Below are positions 56,706 to 64,000 of a DNA stretch of 64,000 nt, in pieces (position 1 is the first letter of the stretch; each line of letters opens with the position of its first letter). The notes below the pieces were generated by a model that saw only the letters and a program-made list of their open reading frames with translations, had not been told where the DNA came from and searched no databases. Origin of the DNA: Rhizobium sp. CF080 (lineage in GTDB: Bacteria; Pseudomonadota; Alphaproteobacteria; Rhizobiales; Rhizobiaceae); the NCBI RefSeq assembly GCF_000282095.2, contig NZ_AKKC02000010.1:62001-126000 (forward strand), read 5' to 3'. A program made the translations under genes and the position numbers.

Positions 56706-57818
56706 CTATAAAGCCGTTGCTCCGAGACGGCGTCCATAGTCTACGATCTCTCTACCAACACCGATCCTGGCGGCCTCGTACCGTTCCAACGCAGCCTGAA
56801 CCTGCCGTTCTCCGGCAAGGCAAGCCACCAGCGCCATGACATCTGCTGCGGCCTTTGATACTCCCATCGCCGTATGCGGTCGCGCCACGAACGCGGCGTC
56901 CCCTACCAACGCGACAGATCTTCCGATCATCCGGGGTGCCTCGTAGTCAAAGATGCCCTGGATGGAGGGAGTCGGCTCCGCTCCGACAGCAAGTGCGAAC
57001 TGCGGCGGCAGTATGTCATGTGCGTCCCGGCGCAGGCCGTTGCGGCGTTCCACAGAAAGCCCACCGCGGGGAAGCGAGTATTGCGAGCTATGTCCGCGCT
57101 CGTCCGTGAAGATTCGCTGGAGCTCGTCCTGCTTGGCAGGTCTGTACCAGACCCAGTTGTATCTGCGGCGGCCCACATCGATTTCGCCGTTGGGTCCGGG
57201 AACGAGATAGCCGAGGATGTGCACGCCACTGGTCACGTAGAAGGCGAAGCGGTCTAGCAGTATGGATGCTCCGTCGGGTAGCTGCGTTTCCGGGATCAGT
57301 CCACGCCAGGCTACATAGCCCGCGAACTGGTTGCCGTGATCCGTCTGATTGACGGCGGCGCGTATCACGGAGCCGACGCCGTCGGCTCCGATAACGAGAT
57401 CGGCGGTTTCCTTGGTGCCGTCCCCGAAGATGATCTCCGCGCCTTGTTCGCCATCCTCGACCCGGACCACCTCTCGGTCGAGCATGAATGCTTCCGAAGC
57501 GAAGTGCGACAGTACCGTATTGTAGAGGTAATCCCACGAAATCTGCTTCTGCGGAGCCCGCGTCCTCTGAAGGACGCGTCCGTCGCGGCCGAAGTAGATC
57601 CGTTCCCTCGCTACCACACCGACCTCTTCGGCGTCCTCGGCACCGATCATCCGGAGGAGGTTGAAGAGGTCCTCCTGGGGAACGAGGCCTGCGCCTCGCC
57701 CTCCCAGTCCGTGCGCGGAACGCTCATAGATCTTCACCTCGTGGCCGCTCCTCTGAAGCAATATCCCTGCGAAGACCCCTGCCAGGGAACCGCCGACAAC
57801 TTTGATGCGGAGTTTCAT
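56706..57818 (-). CDS. FAD-dependent monooxygenase, DHPH-like (copy 2)
   Basis: A 370-residue flavoprotein hydroxylase related to copy 1 (48103-49329). Shared marks are GGSLAGVFAGILLQRSG, LGGRGAGLVPQEDLFNLL, GADGVGSVIRAA, GYVAWRGLIPE, YNWVWYRPAKQ and LVGDAAFVARPHTAMGVSKAAAD. It lacks ~30 residues at the C-terminus compared with copy 1. It overlaps the MFS gene by four bases and so is the last gene of a leftward unit dps, MFS, monooxygenase. Two such enzymes in one island suggest two successive ring hydroxylations. Confidence 0.86.
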   Translation of the reverse strand: MKLRIKVVGGSLAGVFAGILLQRSGHEVKIYERSAHGLGGRGAGLVPQEDLFNLLRMIGAEDAEEVGVVARERIYFGRDGRVLQRTRAPQKQISWDYLYNTVLSHFASEAFMLDREVVRVEDGEQGAEIIFGDGTKETADLVIGADGVGSVIRAAVNQTDHGNQFAGYVAWRGLIPETQLPDGASILLDRFAFYVTSGVHILGYLVPGPNGEIDVGRRRYNWVWYRPAKQDELQRIFTDERGHSSQYSLPRGGLSVERRNGLRRDAHDILPPQFALAVGAEPTPSIQGIFDYEAPRMIGRSVALVGDAAFVARPHTAMGVSKAAADVMALVACLAGERQVQAALERYEAARIGVGREIVDYGRRLGATAL

Positions 57819-59029
57819 GATGGCCTCCCGCTGACGGTGGTGGAGGGGACTGCCCGATGATGCGCGGCCTTTATCGCAACTGCGATGATGCCGAGGGTGG
57901 CCCCAAGTACGCTGACGCCCAACCAGCCAGCTTGACTCCAGGCCGCGGTTGCGAGGGCCGAACCGGCCGCACCGCCTAAGAACATCCCGGTCATAAAGAT
58001 CGTGTTGATGCGGCTGCGCGCATTCGGATCGAGCGCGTAGATGATGTGCTGGTTGGAGACCAGCGCGCCCTGGATCCCGAAGTCGAGCACGATGACACCT
58101 AAGACCAAGGCTACCAGCGACGGCCAGAATCCGAAGAGGATCCAGGCGGCCACGGTCAACAGCCCGCCGAGCCAGACTACGAAATGAGGTCCCCGGCTGT
58201 CGGCGATCCGACCTGCTAGCGGTGCGGCGAAGATGCCGACCGCGCCGACCACACCGAACAGTCCTGCGATGTCCGCACCGAGGTTGAACTGCGGGCCTTG
58301 GAGGTAAAGCGCCAGGATTGTCCAGAAGGCCGTGAAGGACGCGAACAGGAACGCCTGGATGAAGGTGGCCGCCCTCAGCGTCCGCTCACGCTTCCAGAGT
58401 CCGGCGAGGGAGGCGATGGCGTGATGGTAGGGCAGGCGTGTCGTAGGGTTGTGATGAGGCAGCGTCCAGAACATCAGCGCCATGGCGAAGAGCGCCAGCG
58501 GGACCCCGATCCAGAACATCTCCCTCCATCCGGCATGCTCGCCGACGAAGCCCGATAGCGTCCGACTGAATAGGATGCCGGACAGAACGCCCGCCATCAC
58601 TGTGCCGATGGTCGCACCGCGCTTCTCGGGTGGAGCGAGGGATGCCGCGAACGGTACGATCTGCTGCGCGACCGTGGAACTGGCCCCCACGATCAGCGAG
58701 GCGGCGATGAGCAGCGTAGGTGTCGGTGCCACTGCGACAAGAGCGAGCGCACCCGCCAGGATGAAGAACTGGCCGATGATTAGCCAGCGCCGGTTGACGA
58801 GGTCCCCGAGGGGGAGCAACAGGAACAGTCCAACCGCGTAACCGAGCTGGGTTGCCGTCGGAACCATGCCGACGACGTGCTGGCCGGGAAACTCGGCCTC
58901 GATGATGCCGAGCATCGGCTGGTTGTAGTAGATGTTCGCGACGGCGATGCCGGCAGCGACAGCCATCGCCAGGAGACCTATCTGGCTCATCGGCTTCGTG
59001 CTCGGAATTTCTTCACTGATGGTAGTCAT
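57815..59029 (-). CDS. MFS transporter (Bcr/CflA or YnfM-like)
   Basis: A 404-residue major-facilitator protein with 12 helices. The signature loop GDLVNRRW between helices 2 and 3 and the central cytoplasmic loop WTLPHHNPTTRLPYHHAIASLAGLWKRERTLRA are clear. Drug-efflux or aromatic-compound uptake relatives exist. AAGGT precedes the ATG at 59029. It stands 30 bp after dps and overlaps the monooxygenase. Confidence 0.88.
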   Translation of the reverse strand: MTTISEEIPSTKPMSQIGLLAMAVAAGIAVANIYYNQPMLGIIEAEFPGQHVVGMVPTATQLGYAVGLFLLLPLGDLVNRRWLIIGQFFILAGALALVAVAPTPTLLIAASLIVGASSTVAQQIVPFAASLAPPEKRGATIGTVMAGVLSGILFSRTLSGFVGEHAGWREMFWIGVPLALFAMALMFWTLPHHNPTTRLPYHHAIASLAGLWKRERTLRAATFIQAFLFASFTAFWTILALYLQGPQFNLGADIAGLFGVVGAVGIFAAPLAGRIADSRGPHFVVWLGGLLTVAAWILFGFWPSLVALVLGVIVLDFGIQGALVSNQHIIYALDPNARSRINTIFMTGMFLGGAAGSALATAAWSQAGWLGVSVLGATLGIIAVAIKAAHHRAVPSTTVSGRPS

Positions 59030-59059
59030 GGTCGTACCTTCCGGAATTCTGGTGGCGAA

Positions 59060-59578
59060 TTATGCCGCGTTGCGCGTTGTCTCGAACAGGAACCATGCGC
59101 GGCGCTCGGCTTCATCGATCCAGACTTCCAGCAGGCTGGTCGTGGCGACATCGTTGTATTCGGCGCAGAGCTCGTGGGTCTGCCGCATGAAGGATACGAA
59201 GCGCTGGTTGTCGTCCTTCAGCTCGGCGAGCATGTCGCGAGAGGTTACGAAGTCTGCGTCGTTGTCGAGAATGCGCTGCAGCTTGCCGATATGCCAGATC
59301 GAGCGGAGCGTGGTGCCACCAATCTTCCGGGCGCGTTCGGCTATCGCGTCGGTCATCGCGAAGATCTGGTCGCCCTGGTCGTCAAGCATGAGGTGGTAGT
59401 CACGGAAGTGTGGACCGCTAATGTGCCAGTGAAAGTTCTTGGTCTTAAGGTAGAGCGCGAACGCGTCGGCCAACAGCGTCGTCAAGGCACCCGATATTTC
59501 GGTGACTGCGTTGGACTCGAAGTCCGAGGGGGTTGTCAGGGGTGCCTTACGGCGTGTTTCGACGGCGATGCGGTCCAT
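59060..59578 (-). CDS. dps: Dps family ferritin-like protein
   Basis: A 172-residue four-helix ferritin-like protein that stores iron, uses up hydrogen peroxide and can protect DNA. The inter-subunit ferroxidase site is visible: NFHWHISG (H50, H52) and YHLMLDDQGDQIF (H62, D66, D70). AGGAGAGAG precedes the ATG. It is the first gene of the leftward unit with the MFS and monooxygenase genes, which is unusual for dps; it may limit peroxide damage from uncoupled flavin hydroxylases. Confidence 0.9.
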   Translation of the reverse strand: MDRIAVETRRKAPLTTPSDFESNAVTEISGALTTLLADAFALYLKTKNFHWHISGPHFRDYHLMLDDQGDQIFAMTDAIAERARKIGGTTLRSIWHIGKLQRILDNDADFVTSRDMLAELKDDNQRFVSFMRQTHELCAEYNDVATTSLLEVWIDEAERRAWFLFETTRNAA

Positions 59579-60072
59579 GGTCTCTCTCCTGAGCTAAAAC
59601 GTTGACTTCAGCCGCGGATCCTCGCGGACGACCCGGTCAGGGATCTCTCTGGCGGCTGACGAAAGCTAAAACAGCCCGGAACCGCATGACATCCAATGCT
59701 GGTCTAAGGGGTCCTATACTTAGGGCCAGGGGGCCGACATCTCGCAGCAGGAACAGCCCGATCGGTACCTTCGTATGGCTCGAGAACGGCGATCACCGCG
59801 TAGCCTCAACAAGTCTCTCGGAAATGATTTCCGCACGGAGGCAGGCAGCATCGACAATCCCGTCTATGGAGACCGGCGCCACAACCCCGGGTGCCGAAGT
59901 CCCGTGGCATGCCGCGGCTCCGTAGCCATGGTCAGGTGGGCTTCAGAGCAGTATCGGCGGTTGCTGCTACGCTGCCTGAGGGCCCAGACCATTGTATAGG
60001 TCCTTCGACCCTTTCGATGGACTATTCTCAATCCGCTGACAAAATGCGTTCGGACAAAACGCAGGGGAACCA
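59579..60072. other. Divergent region between dps and the histidine kinase
   Basis: 494 bp between divergent genes. It should contain the dps promoter and that of the kinase operon. I find no clean dyad or -35/-10 pair. A plus-strand open frame (59602-59925) has no ribosome site, no recognisable domain and unlikely composition, and is not called. The kinase start is preceded by AGGGGA. Confidence 0.4.
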
Positions 60073-61656
60073 ATGAGAATCAATCACTTGATCACACCCG
60101 CGGCGGTTCCGGCCACGCCAAGCCACCATTTCGCTGCTCGCTTTGCTGCGTTCATCCTTGCGGTGACGGTCTTCTACGTCGACACGTTCACCTCGATCGA
60201 AAGCGCCATCGCCGTTCTGTACGTGATTGTGCTGCTTCTTGCGGCGGAGTCCCTAAGTCGAAAGGGTATCTGGGCAGTGTCCTTTGTTTGCGGCTCGCTC
60301 GCCATAGTCTCCTATTTCGGCACGCACAGCTTCAGCCCCGATTTTCCCTCATTACTGCGCCTAGCCGTGTCGCTTGCCGCGCTCCTGATCACCTGCTCCC
60401 TGATCCTTCGCAACGACCGGTCGCGAAGCGATCTGATCGCTTCCCATGCCGCCCTGAAGGATAGCGAGCGTCGTTACCGCTCGATCTTCGAGCAGAGCCG
60501 CGTGGCACTCTGGGAACGGGACTACTCGCAAGTGAGATCTTTCCTGATGGGGCTGAAAGCGACAGGCGTAATCGATCTGCGAGAGTACGCGGCGGCCCGG
60601 CCCGAGATCATATCCCACTGTGTTGCACTTATCCGGACGGTTGCCGCGAATGCTGCAGCCCGGGACTTGCTGGGGACGATCGGAGAGATAGCTCCCGACG
60701 GTTCGATGCGGAGGTATCTGGCGCCGAACGACGTGACATTCCTCGAGCTGATGGTCGCGATCTTCAATGAGGAGAATTCGTTCGAAGGGAAGGGCAACCT
60801 GATGGCAGCGGATGGCCAGACGAAGCTGGTGCTCATGAGCATGACCCTGCCTGACGATTCGTCCAAGTTTGATCGCATCATCGTTGGCATGGTCGACATC
60901 ACTGAAGGGGAGATGACGCAAAAGGCGCTGCTCGAAGCTCAAGCCGAACTCACGCGCGCGTCCCGCGCCGCTACTGTCGGCGCGCTGTCGGCGTCGCTTG
61001 CGCACGAACTCAACCAGCCGCTGGGCGCCCTCGTCGTAAACGCACAGACGATGCTGCGGTGGATGGATCGAGACCCACCCGATCTTGCCGCGATCCGAAG
61101 GTCCGCCGAGCGGATGATCCGCGACAGCAAGAGGGCGAGTGAAATCATTCGAAATACCCGTTCGCTGCTTTCTCATGAGGTTCAGATTCTGGAACGGGTC
61201 GGCCTTCCCGAGCTGATCGCGGAGACGAGGGCTCTGATGGATCACGATCTTGGCAGGGAGGACGTGACCGTTGACGTCACTTACGGACCCGGGGCAAGAA
61301 CGGTCGCAGCCGTCCGGATCGAGCTGCAACAGGTCCTGATCAACCTGATCTCGAACGCGATCCAGGTCATGGCAGAGAAGGATGTCCCGAGGCGGAGGAT
61401 CGTCATCGAAACGGAGCGCCGGGATAACAGGTCGACAGTGATATCGGTGCGGGATTTTGGGCCCGGAATAAGCGATGAGGCGATGGCCCGTCTGTTCGAG
61501 CCGTTCTTCACGACCAAGGCTACCGGGATGGGGATGGGGCTCTCGATCTGCAAGAGCATGATGGAAGCGCGCGGAGGTGACCTGTCGGCGCGCAACCATA
61601 CCGACGGCGGCGCAGTCTTTGAAATCACAATACCGATGAGCGAGAACGATGACTGA
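60073..61656 (+). CDS. Membrane sensor histidine kinase with PAS-like region
   Basis: A 527-residue sensor. Four or so membrane helices span residues 20-110, followed by a linker helix (SDLIASHAALKDSERRYRSIFEQS) and a PAS-like region to about 280. The kinase core has His311 in SASLAHELNQPLGALVV, an N box in LINLISNAIQVMAE, a G1 box in RDFGPGISDEA and GMGMGLSICKSMMEARGG. This H-box type (HELNQPL) is that of FixL-related kinases. It overlaps the FixJ-type regulator by 8 bp. No haem-PAS motif is seen, so oxygen sensing like FixL is not supported. Confidence 0.9.
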   Translation: MRINHLITPAAVPATPSHHFAARFAAFILAVTVFYVDTFTSIESAIAVLYVIVLLLAAESLSRKGIWAVSFVCGSLAIVSYFGTHSFSPDFPSLLRLAVSLAALLITCSLILRNDRSRSDLIASHAALKDSERRYRSIFEQSRVALWERDYSQVRSFLMGLKATGVIDLREYAAARPEIISHCVALIRTVAANAAARDLLGTIGEIAPDGSMRRYLAPNDVTFLELMVAIFNEENSFEGKGNLMAADGQTKLVLMSMTLPDDSSKFDRIIVGMVDITEGEMTQKALLEAQAELTRASRAATVGALSASLAHELNQPLGALVVNAQTMLRWMDRDPPDLAAIRRSAERMIRDSKRASEIIRNTRSLLSHEVQILERVGLPELIAETRALMDHDLGREDVTVDVTYGPGARTVAAVRIELQQVLINLISNAIQVMAEKDVPRRRIVIETERRDNRSTVISVRDFGPGISDEAMARLFEPFFTTKATGMGMGLSICKSMMEARGGDLSARNHTDGGAVFEITIPMSENDD

Positions 61657-62314
61657 GACGAATACCAGGAATAGAATGAAACAGATTCCGGCAGGGCCAG
61701 TCGTCCACATCCTCGACGACGACGAATCCATGCGTGAGGCACTGACGGACCTGCTTCAGTCGATGCAGATTTCGAGCCGCGCGTTCGCGACGACGCAGGC
61801 TTTCCTGGAATCATACCGCCGCGACCAACCCGGCTGCATCCTACTCGACGTACGCCTGCCCGGTGTGAGCGGTCTGGATTTCCAGGGTCACCTTGAGCGC
61901 CTAGGGAACCATATGCCTATCATCTTCATGACCGGATTTGGTGATATCCCGATGTCGGTGCGCGCCATGAAGGCGGGGGCGGTGGATTTCCTGACCAAGC
62001 CCTTCCGCGATCAGGATATCCTTGATGCTGTAACGGTCGCCCTCGACAAGGACGCACAGCGTCGCCGCGAGAGTGCGGCATCCGACGCAGTTGCCGCGCT
62101 TGCAGCCACGCTTACGCCGAGGGAGCGAGAGGTCATGGCCGCAGTCGTCCAAGGCCTGATGAACAAGCAGATCGCGTTCAACCTTGGCATCAGCGAGATC
62201 ACCGTCAAACTTCACCGGGGCAACGTCATGCGCAAGATGGACGCGCGTTCGGTAGCGGATCTCGTGCGCAAGACCGAGCTGCTGGACGAAGCGGGGACCC
62301 AACCTACACCATAG
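61649..62314 (+). CDS. FixJ-type response regulator (REC + LuxR HTH)
   Basis: A 221-residue transcription factor. The receiver domain (about 15-130) has phosphoacceptor D67 in ILLDVRLPGVSG, the acidic pocket LDDDES and K in FLTKPF. The C-terminal LuxR-type HTH (about 150-210) shows LTPREREVMAAVVQGLMNKQIAFNLGISEITVKLHRGNVMRKM. An ATG at 61676 is an alternative start. It overlaps the kinase gene, so the two form a cognate pair. Confidence 0.92.
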   Translation: MTETNTRNRMKQIPAGPVVHILDDDESMREALTDLLQSMQISSRAFATTQAFLESYRRDQPGCILLDVRLPGVSGLDFQGHLERLGNHMPIIFMTGFGDIPMSVRAMKAGAVDFLTKPFRDQDILDAVTVALDKDAQRRRESAASDAVAALAATLTPREREVMAAVVQGLMNKQIAFNLGISEITVKLHRGNVMRKMDARSVADLVRKTELLDEAGTQPTP

Positions 62315-62383
62315 TCTGATATCGAGGGCGAACCGACGAGCGCATAACAAGAACTACAAAAATAAACAGATTAGGCTGTCCCA

Positions 62384-62755
62384 GTGTCCCCAGTCCCCAC
62401 CATCGCAATCGTTGATGATGACCAAGCCATGCGTGAGGCGCTGGACGACATGGTCAAGTCATGCGGTTACGAGAGCCGCCTGTTCTCCTCCGCCGAAGAA
62501 TTTCTGTCCCTGGAGCAACGCGACTCGATCGATTGCATGCTTCTGGACGTGAAGATGCCCGGTCTGTCCGGGCTGGAACTCCAGGCCCAGCTTAACACGG
62601 AGCCGCCCAAGCCGCCCATCATCTTCATGACCTCCTATCACGACGAGCGGACCCGCTCCGCCGCGATGGAGGGAGGAGCATTGGCGTTTCTAGGCAAGCC
62701 CGTCGAGTTCGACTGCCTTATTGCCGCTCTCGAGAAGGCGCTCGGCAAGGGTTGA
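62384..62755 (+). CDS. Single-domain response regulator
   Basis: A 123-residue receiver domain without output. Acidic pocket IVDDDQAM, phosphoacceptor D55 (LLDVKMPGLSG), Thr in IIFMTSYHD, and Lys in FLGKPVEFD. It starts with GTG at 62384. It may be a phosphate sink or a second target for the kinase two genes upstream, like the small receivers often seen beside FixLJ-type pairs. Confidence 0.87.
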   Translation: MSPVPTIAIVDDDQAMREALDDMVKSCGYESRLFSSAEEFLSLEQRDSIDCMLLDVKMPGLSGLELQAQLNTEPPKPPIIFMTSYHDERTRSAAMEGGALAFLGKPVEFDCLIAALEKALGKG

Positions 62756-62816
62756 GAACTACTTCCCGTCGAAACGGAAAGTCGATCCAAGATACTTTTG
62801 ATGATGGAGAACCAGT

Positions 62817-63119
62817 ATGAGCGGTTGCAGCCACGGAGCCACAATCCGGTCAGTCACTCCCAGGACGATCGGTTGCGAGGAATGTCTCGAAGAGGGCCAG
62901 GCGTGGTTCCATCTGAGGATCTGCCGTGAATGCGGACATGTCGGCTGCTGCGATCAATCGATCGGCAAACACGCGACGGCGCATTTCCACCAGACCGGGC
63001 ATCCCATCATCGAAGGCTACGATCCTCCGGAAGGATGGGGGTGGTGCTACGTAGACGAGGTTTTCGTTGAATTACCGGATCAGACGCCGCAGCGCGGCCC
63101 TATCCCGCGCTACTATTGA
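62817..63119 (+). CDS. UBP-type zinc-finger protein
   Basis: A 100-residue protein that is almost entirely one zf-UBP (ubiquitin hydrolase-type zinc finger) domain. Ligands C4, H6, C20, C23, C36, C39, C44 or C45, H52, H58 and H62 are visible in CSHG, CEEC, CRECGHVGCC and HFHQTGH. Bacteria lack ubiquitin, so it must bind another partner, perhaps a C-terminal peptide. It lies 14 bp before a CNB-thioredoxin reductase fusion, and zf-UBP genes are often found beside such reductases. Confidence 0.86.
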   Translation: MSGCSHGATIRSVTPRTIGCEECLEEGQAWFHLRICRECGHVGCCDQSIGKHATAHFHQTGHPIIEGYDPPEGWGWCYVDEVFVELPDQTPQRGPIPRYY

Positions 63120-63133
63120 AGATTGGAAAACCG

Positions 63134-64000
63134 ATGGGCACCGCTGGCTCGCGTGACTACCAGATGTTCCCGGCCCTCGATCCGCACCAGGTGGCGGCCG
63201 TGAGGCGTTTCGCCGATGGAGCCTCGCGCCACTTCGAGCCGGGGGAGACCATCTTCGATATCGGCGACAAGCACGCTCCCGCATGGCTGGTGCTTGACGG
63301 ATCGATCGACGTGTTCCGCCATGACGGCCTGACGGGCGAGGTCCCGGTGACGGGCCACACTATCGGGCAGTTCTCAGGGGAAGTCAGCCAGCTTTCCGGC
63401 CGCCCGTCCCTTGCGGGCGGGCGTGCCGGGACGAACGGGTGCGTGGCCGTCTCATTCGACGCCCCCCATCTCAGAGCTCTGATCATCGGTTCGGCGGATA
63501 TCGGCGAGATCGTGATGCGCGCCTTCATCCTTCGCCGTGTCGCGCTGATCGACGAGGGCGGCGCTGGTTCGGTGCTGATTGGGAGGCCGGGCAGCCCGAA
63601 CCTAGTCCGGCTTCAAGGTTTCCTGGCGCGAAGCGGATATCCGTATGTCGTCCTTGATGCCACTGCGGATGGCGAGGGCCGTGAGCTAATCGATCGCCTG
63701 GGCATCCTGTCCGACGAGCTACCCCTGATGGTGTGCCCCGGCGGAACAGTTTTGAAGGATCCGACTGACAGCGAGGCCGCCGTCTGCCTGGGGGTCACGC
63801 CTGATCTCGTGCCCGGTACGATCTATGACGTGGCAATCGTCGGCGCGGGTCCCGCAGGTCTTGCCACCGCCGTCTATGCCGCGTCCGAGGGGCTGAGCGT
63901 CCTGACGATCGACGAGCGGTCCGCTGGCGGCCAGGCTGGAGCGTCGGCCCGGATCGAAAACTACCTGGGCTTCCCGGCCGGAATATCGGGGCAGGCCCTT
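63134..64000 (+). CDS. Cyclic-nucleotide-binding domain/thioredoxin reductase-like FAD oxidoreductase, partial (cut by right edge)
   Basis: 289 codons are present of a protein of about 550. Residues ~20-140 form a CNB domain (SRHFEPGETIFDIGDKHAPAWLVLDGSIDVFR...GEVSQLSGRPSLAGGRAG). Residues ~153-235 form a glutaredoxin-like segment without CxxC (VLIGRPGSPNLVRLQGFLARSGYPYVVLD). From ~236 a thioredoxin-reductase-type FAD domain starts (YDVAIVGAGPAGLATAVYAASEGLSVL...GGQAGASARIENYLGFP). The active-site cysteines would lie beyond the edge. It is adjacent to the UBP zinc-finger gene and suggests a redox enzyme controlled by a small ligand. Confidence 0.88.
   Translation, partial: MGTAGSRDYQMFPALDPHQVAAVRRFADGASRHFEPGETIFDIGDKHAPAWLVLDGSIDVFRHDGLTGEVPVTGHTIGQFSGEVSQLSGRPSLAGGRAGTNGCVAVSFDAPHLRALIIGSADIGEIVMRAFILRRVALIDEGGAGSVLIGRPGSPNLVRLQGFLARSGYPYVVLDATADGEGRELIDRLGILSDELPLMVCPGGTVLKDPTDSEAAVCLGVTPDLVPGTIYDVAIVGAGPAGLATAVYAASEGLSVLTIDERSAGGQAGASARIENYLGFPAGISGQAL

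Noticed and set aside
59602..59925. 107-codon frame upstream of the histidine kinase
   Set aside because: Basic, low-complexity translation without ribosome site, lying in a divergent promoter region.
60073..61656. Histidine kinase as an oxygen-sensing FixL
   Set aside because: The H-box resembles FixL, but no haem-binding PAS motif is seen in the sensor part.

Overview
The window looks like DNA from a member of the Rhizobiales, most likely Rhizobiaceae (Rhizobium/Agrobacterium relatives). It is GC-rich, the proteins read like rhizobial homologues, gene neighbourhoods such as xylF/xylH with a ROK regulator and puuE-uraD-allA-uraH are familiar from that group, and two intergenic elements resemble rhizobial mosaic repeats. 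I saw no rRNA, tRNA, CRISPR array, prophage or complete insertion sequence.

Left part (1-30.9 kb), housekeeping in character. It begins with a xylose ABC transporter (xylH cut by the edge, xylF) and a divergent ROK regulator with a 19-bp palindrome between them. Next come a J-domain-like protein, a PhyH-type oxygenase, and an ATP-grasp/alpha-E/transglutaminase trio. A flavin monooxygenase, DMT exporter, SDR and RhlE-type helicase follow. Around 14-20 kb a large PAS hybrid kinase and an orphan cheD lie between two related glycine-zipper proteins; the intergenic region at 14.5 kb carries a perfect FNR/FixK-type site. mnmD and a FAD oxidase share a CATG at their start codons (a possible split MnmC). 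An AraC regulator, two copies of an 18-bp box and azlCD follow. A ureide (purine) catabolic operon contains a MntA/HepT toxin-antitoxin pair, with yefM/yoeB just downstream.

Middle part (30.9-40.1 kb), accessory and partly decayed. A six-gene periplasmic copper operon (His-rich protein, lipoprotein, TolC-like protein, multicopper oxidase, cupredoxin, CusF-like protein) reads leftward from a MerR/CueR-like promoter. Then come a cytochrome c, an iorA-like Fe-S subunit and a truncated iorB-like gene. A belt of remnants follows: a broken VapC, a Phd-like peptide, a TnsA-like protein and a frameshifted M41 peptidase fragment.

Right part (40.1-59.6 kb), a two-module catabolic island. Module 1 has a TetR regulator, a LIV-type ABC transporter, an ACMSD-like amidohydrolase, an aldehyde dehydrogenase, a DHPH-like flavin monooxygenase, a cupin and a DUF485/solute symporter pair. 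Module 2 has an OYE-type reductase, a NitT/TauT-type ABC transporter, a VOC protein, a second DHPH-like monooxygenase, an MFS transporter and Dps. The dyad TTTATC-N4-GATAA occurs upstream of both modules and again inside the module 2 ATPase gene, which suggests one TetR regulon for uptake and breakdown of an unidentified, probably aromatic or N-heterocyclic, compound.

The right end (60-64 kb) is a redox/signalling cluster: membrane histidine kinase, FixJ-type regulator, single receiver, UBP zinc-finger protein and a CNB-thioredoxin reductase fusion cut by the right edge.
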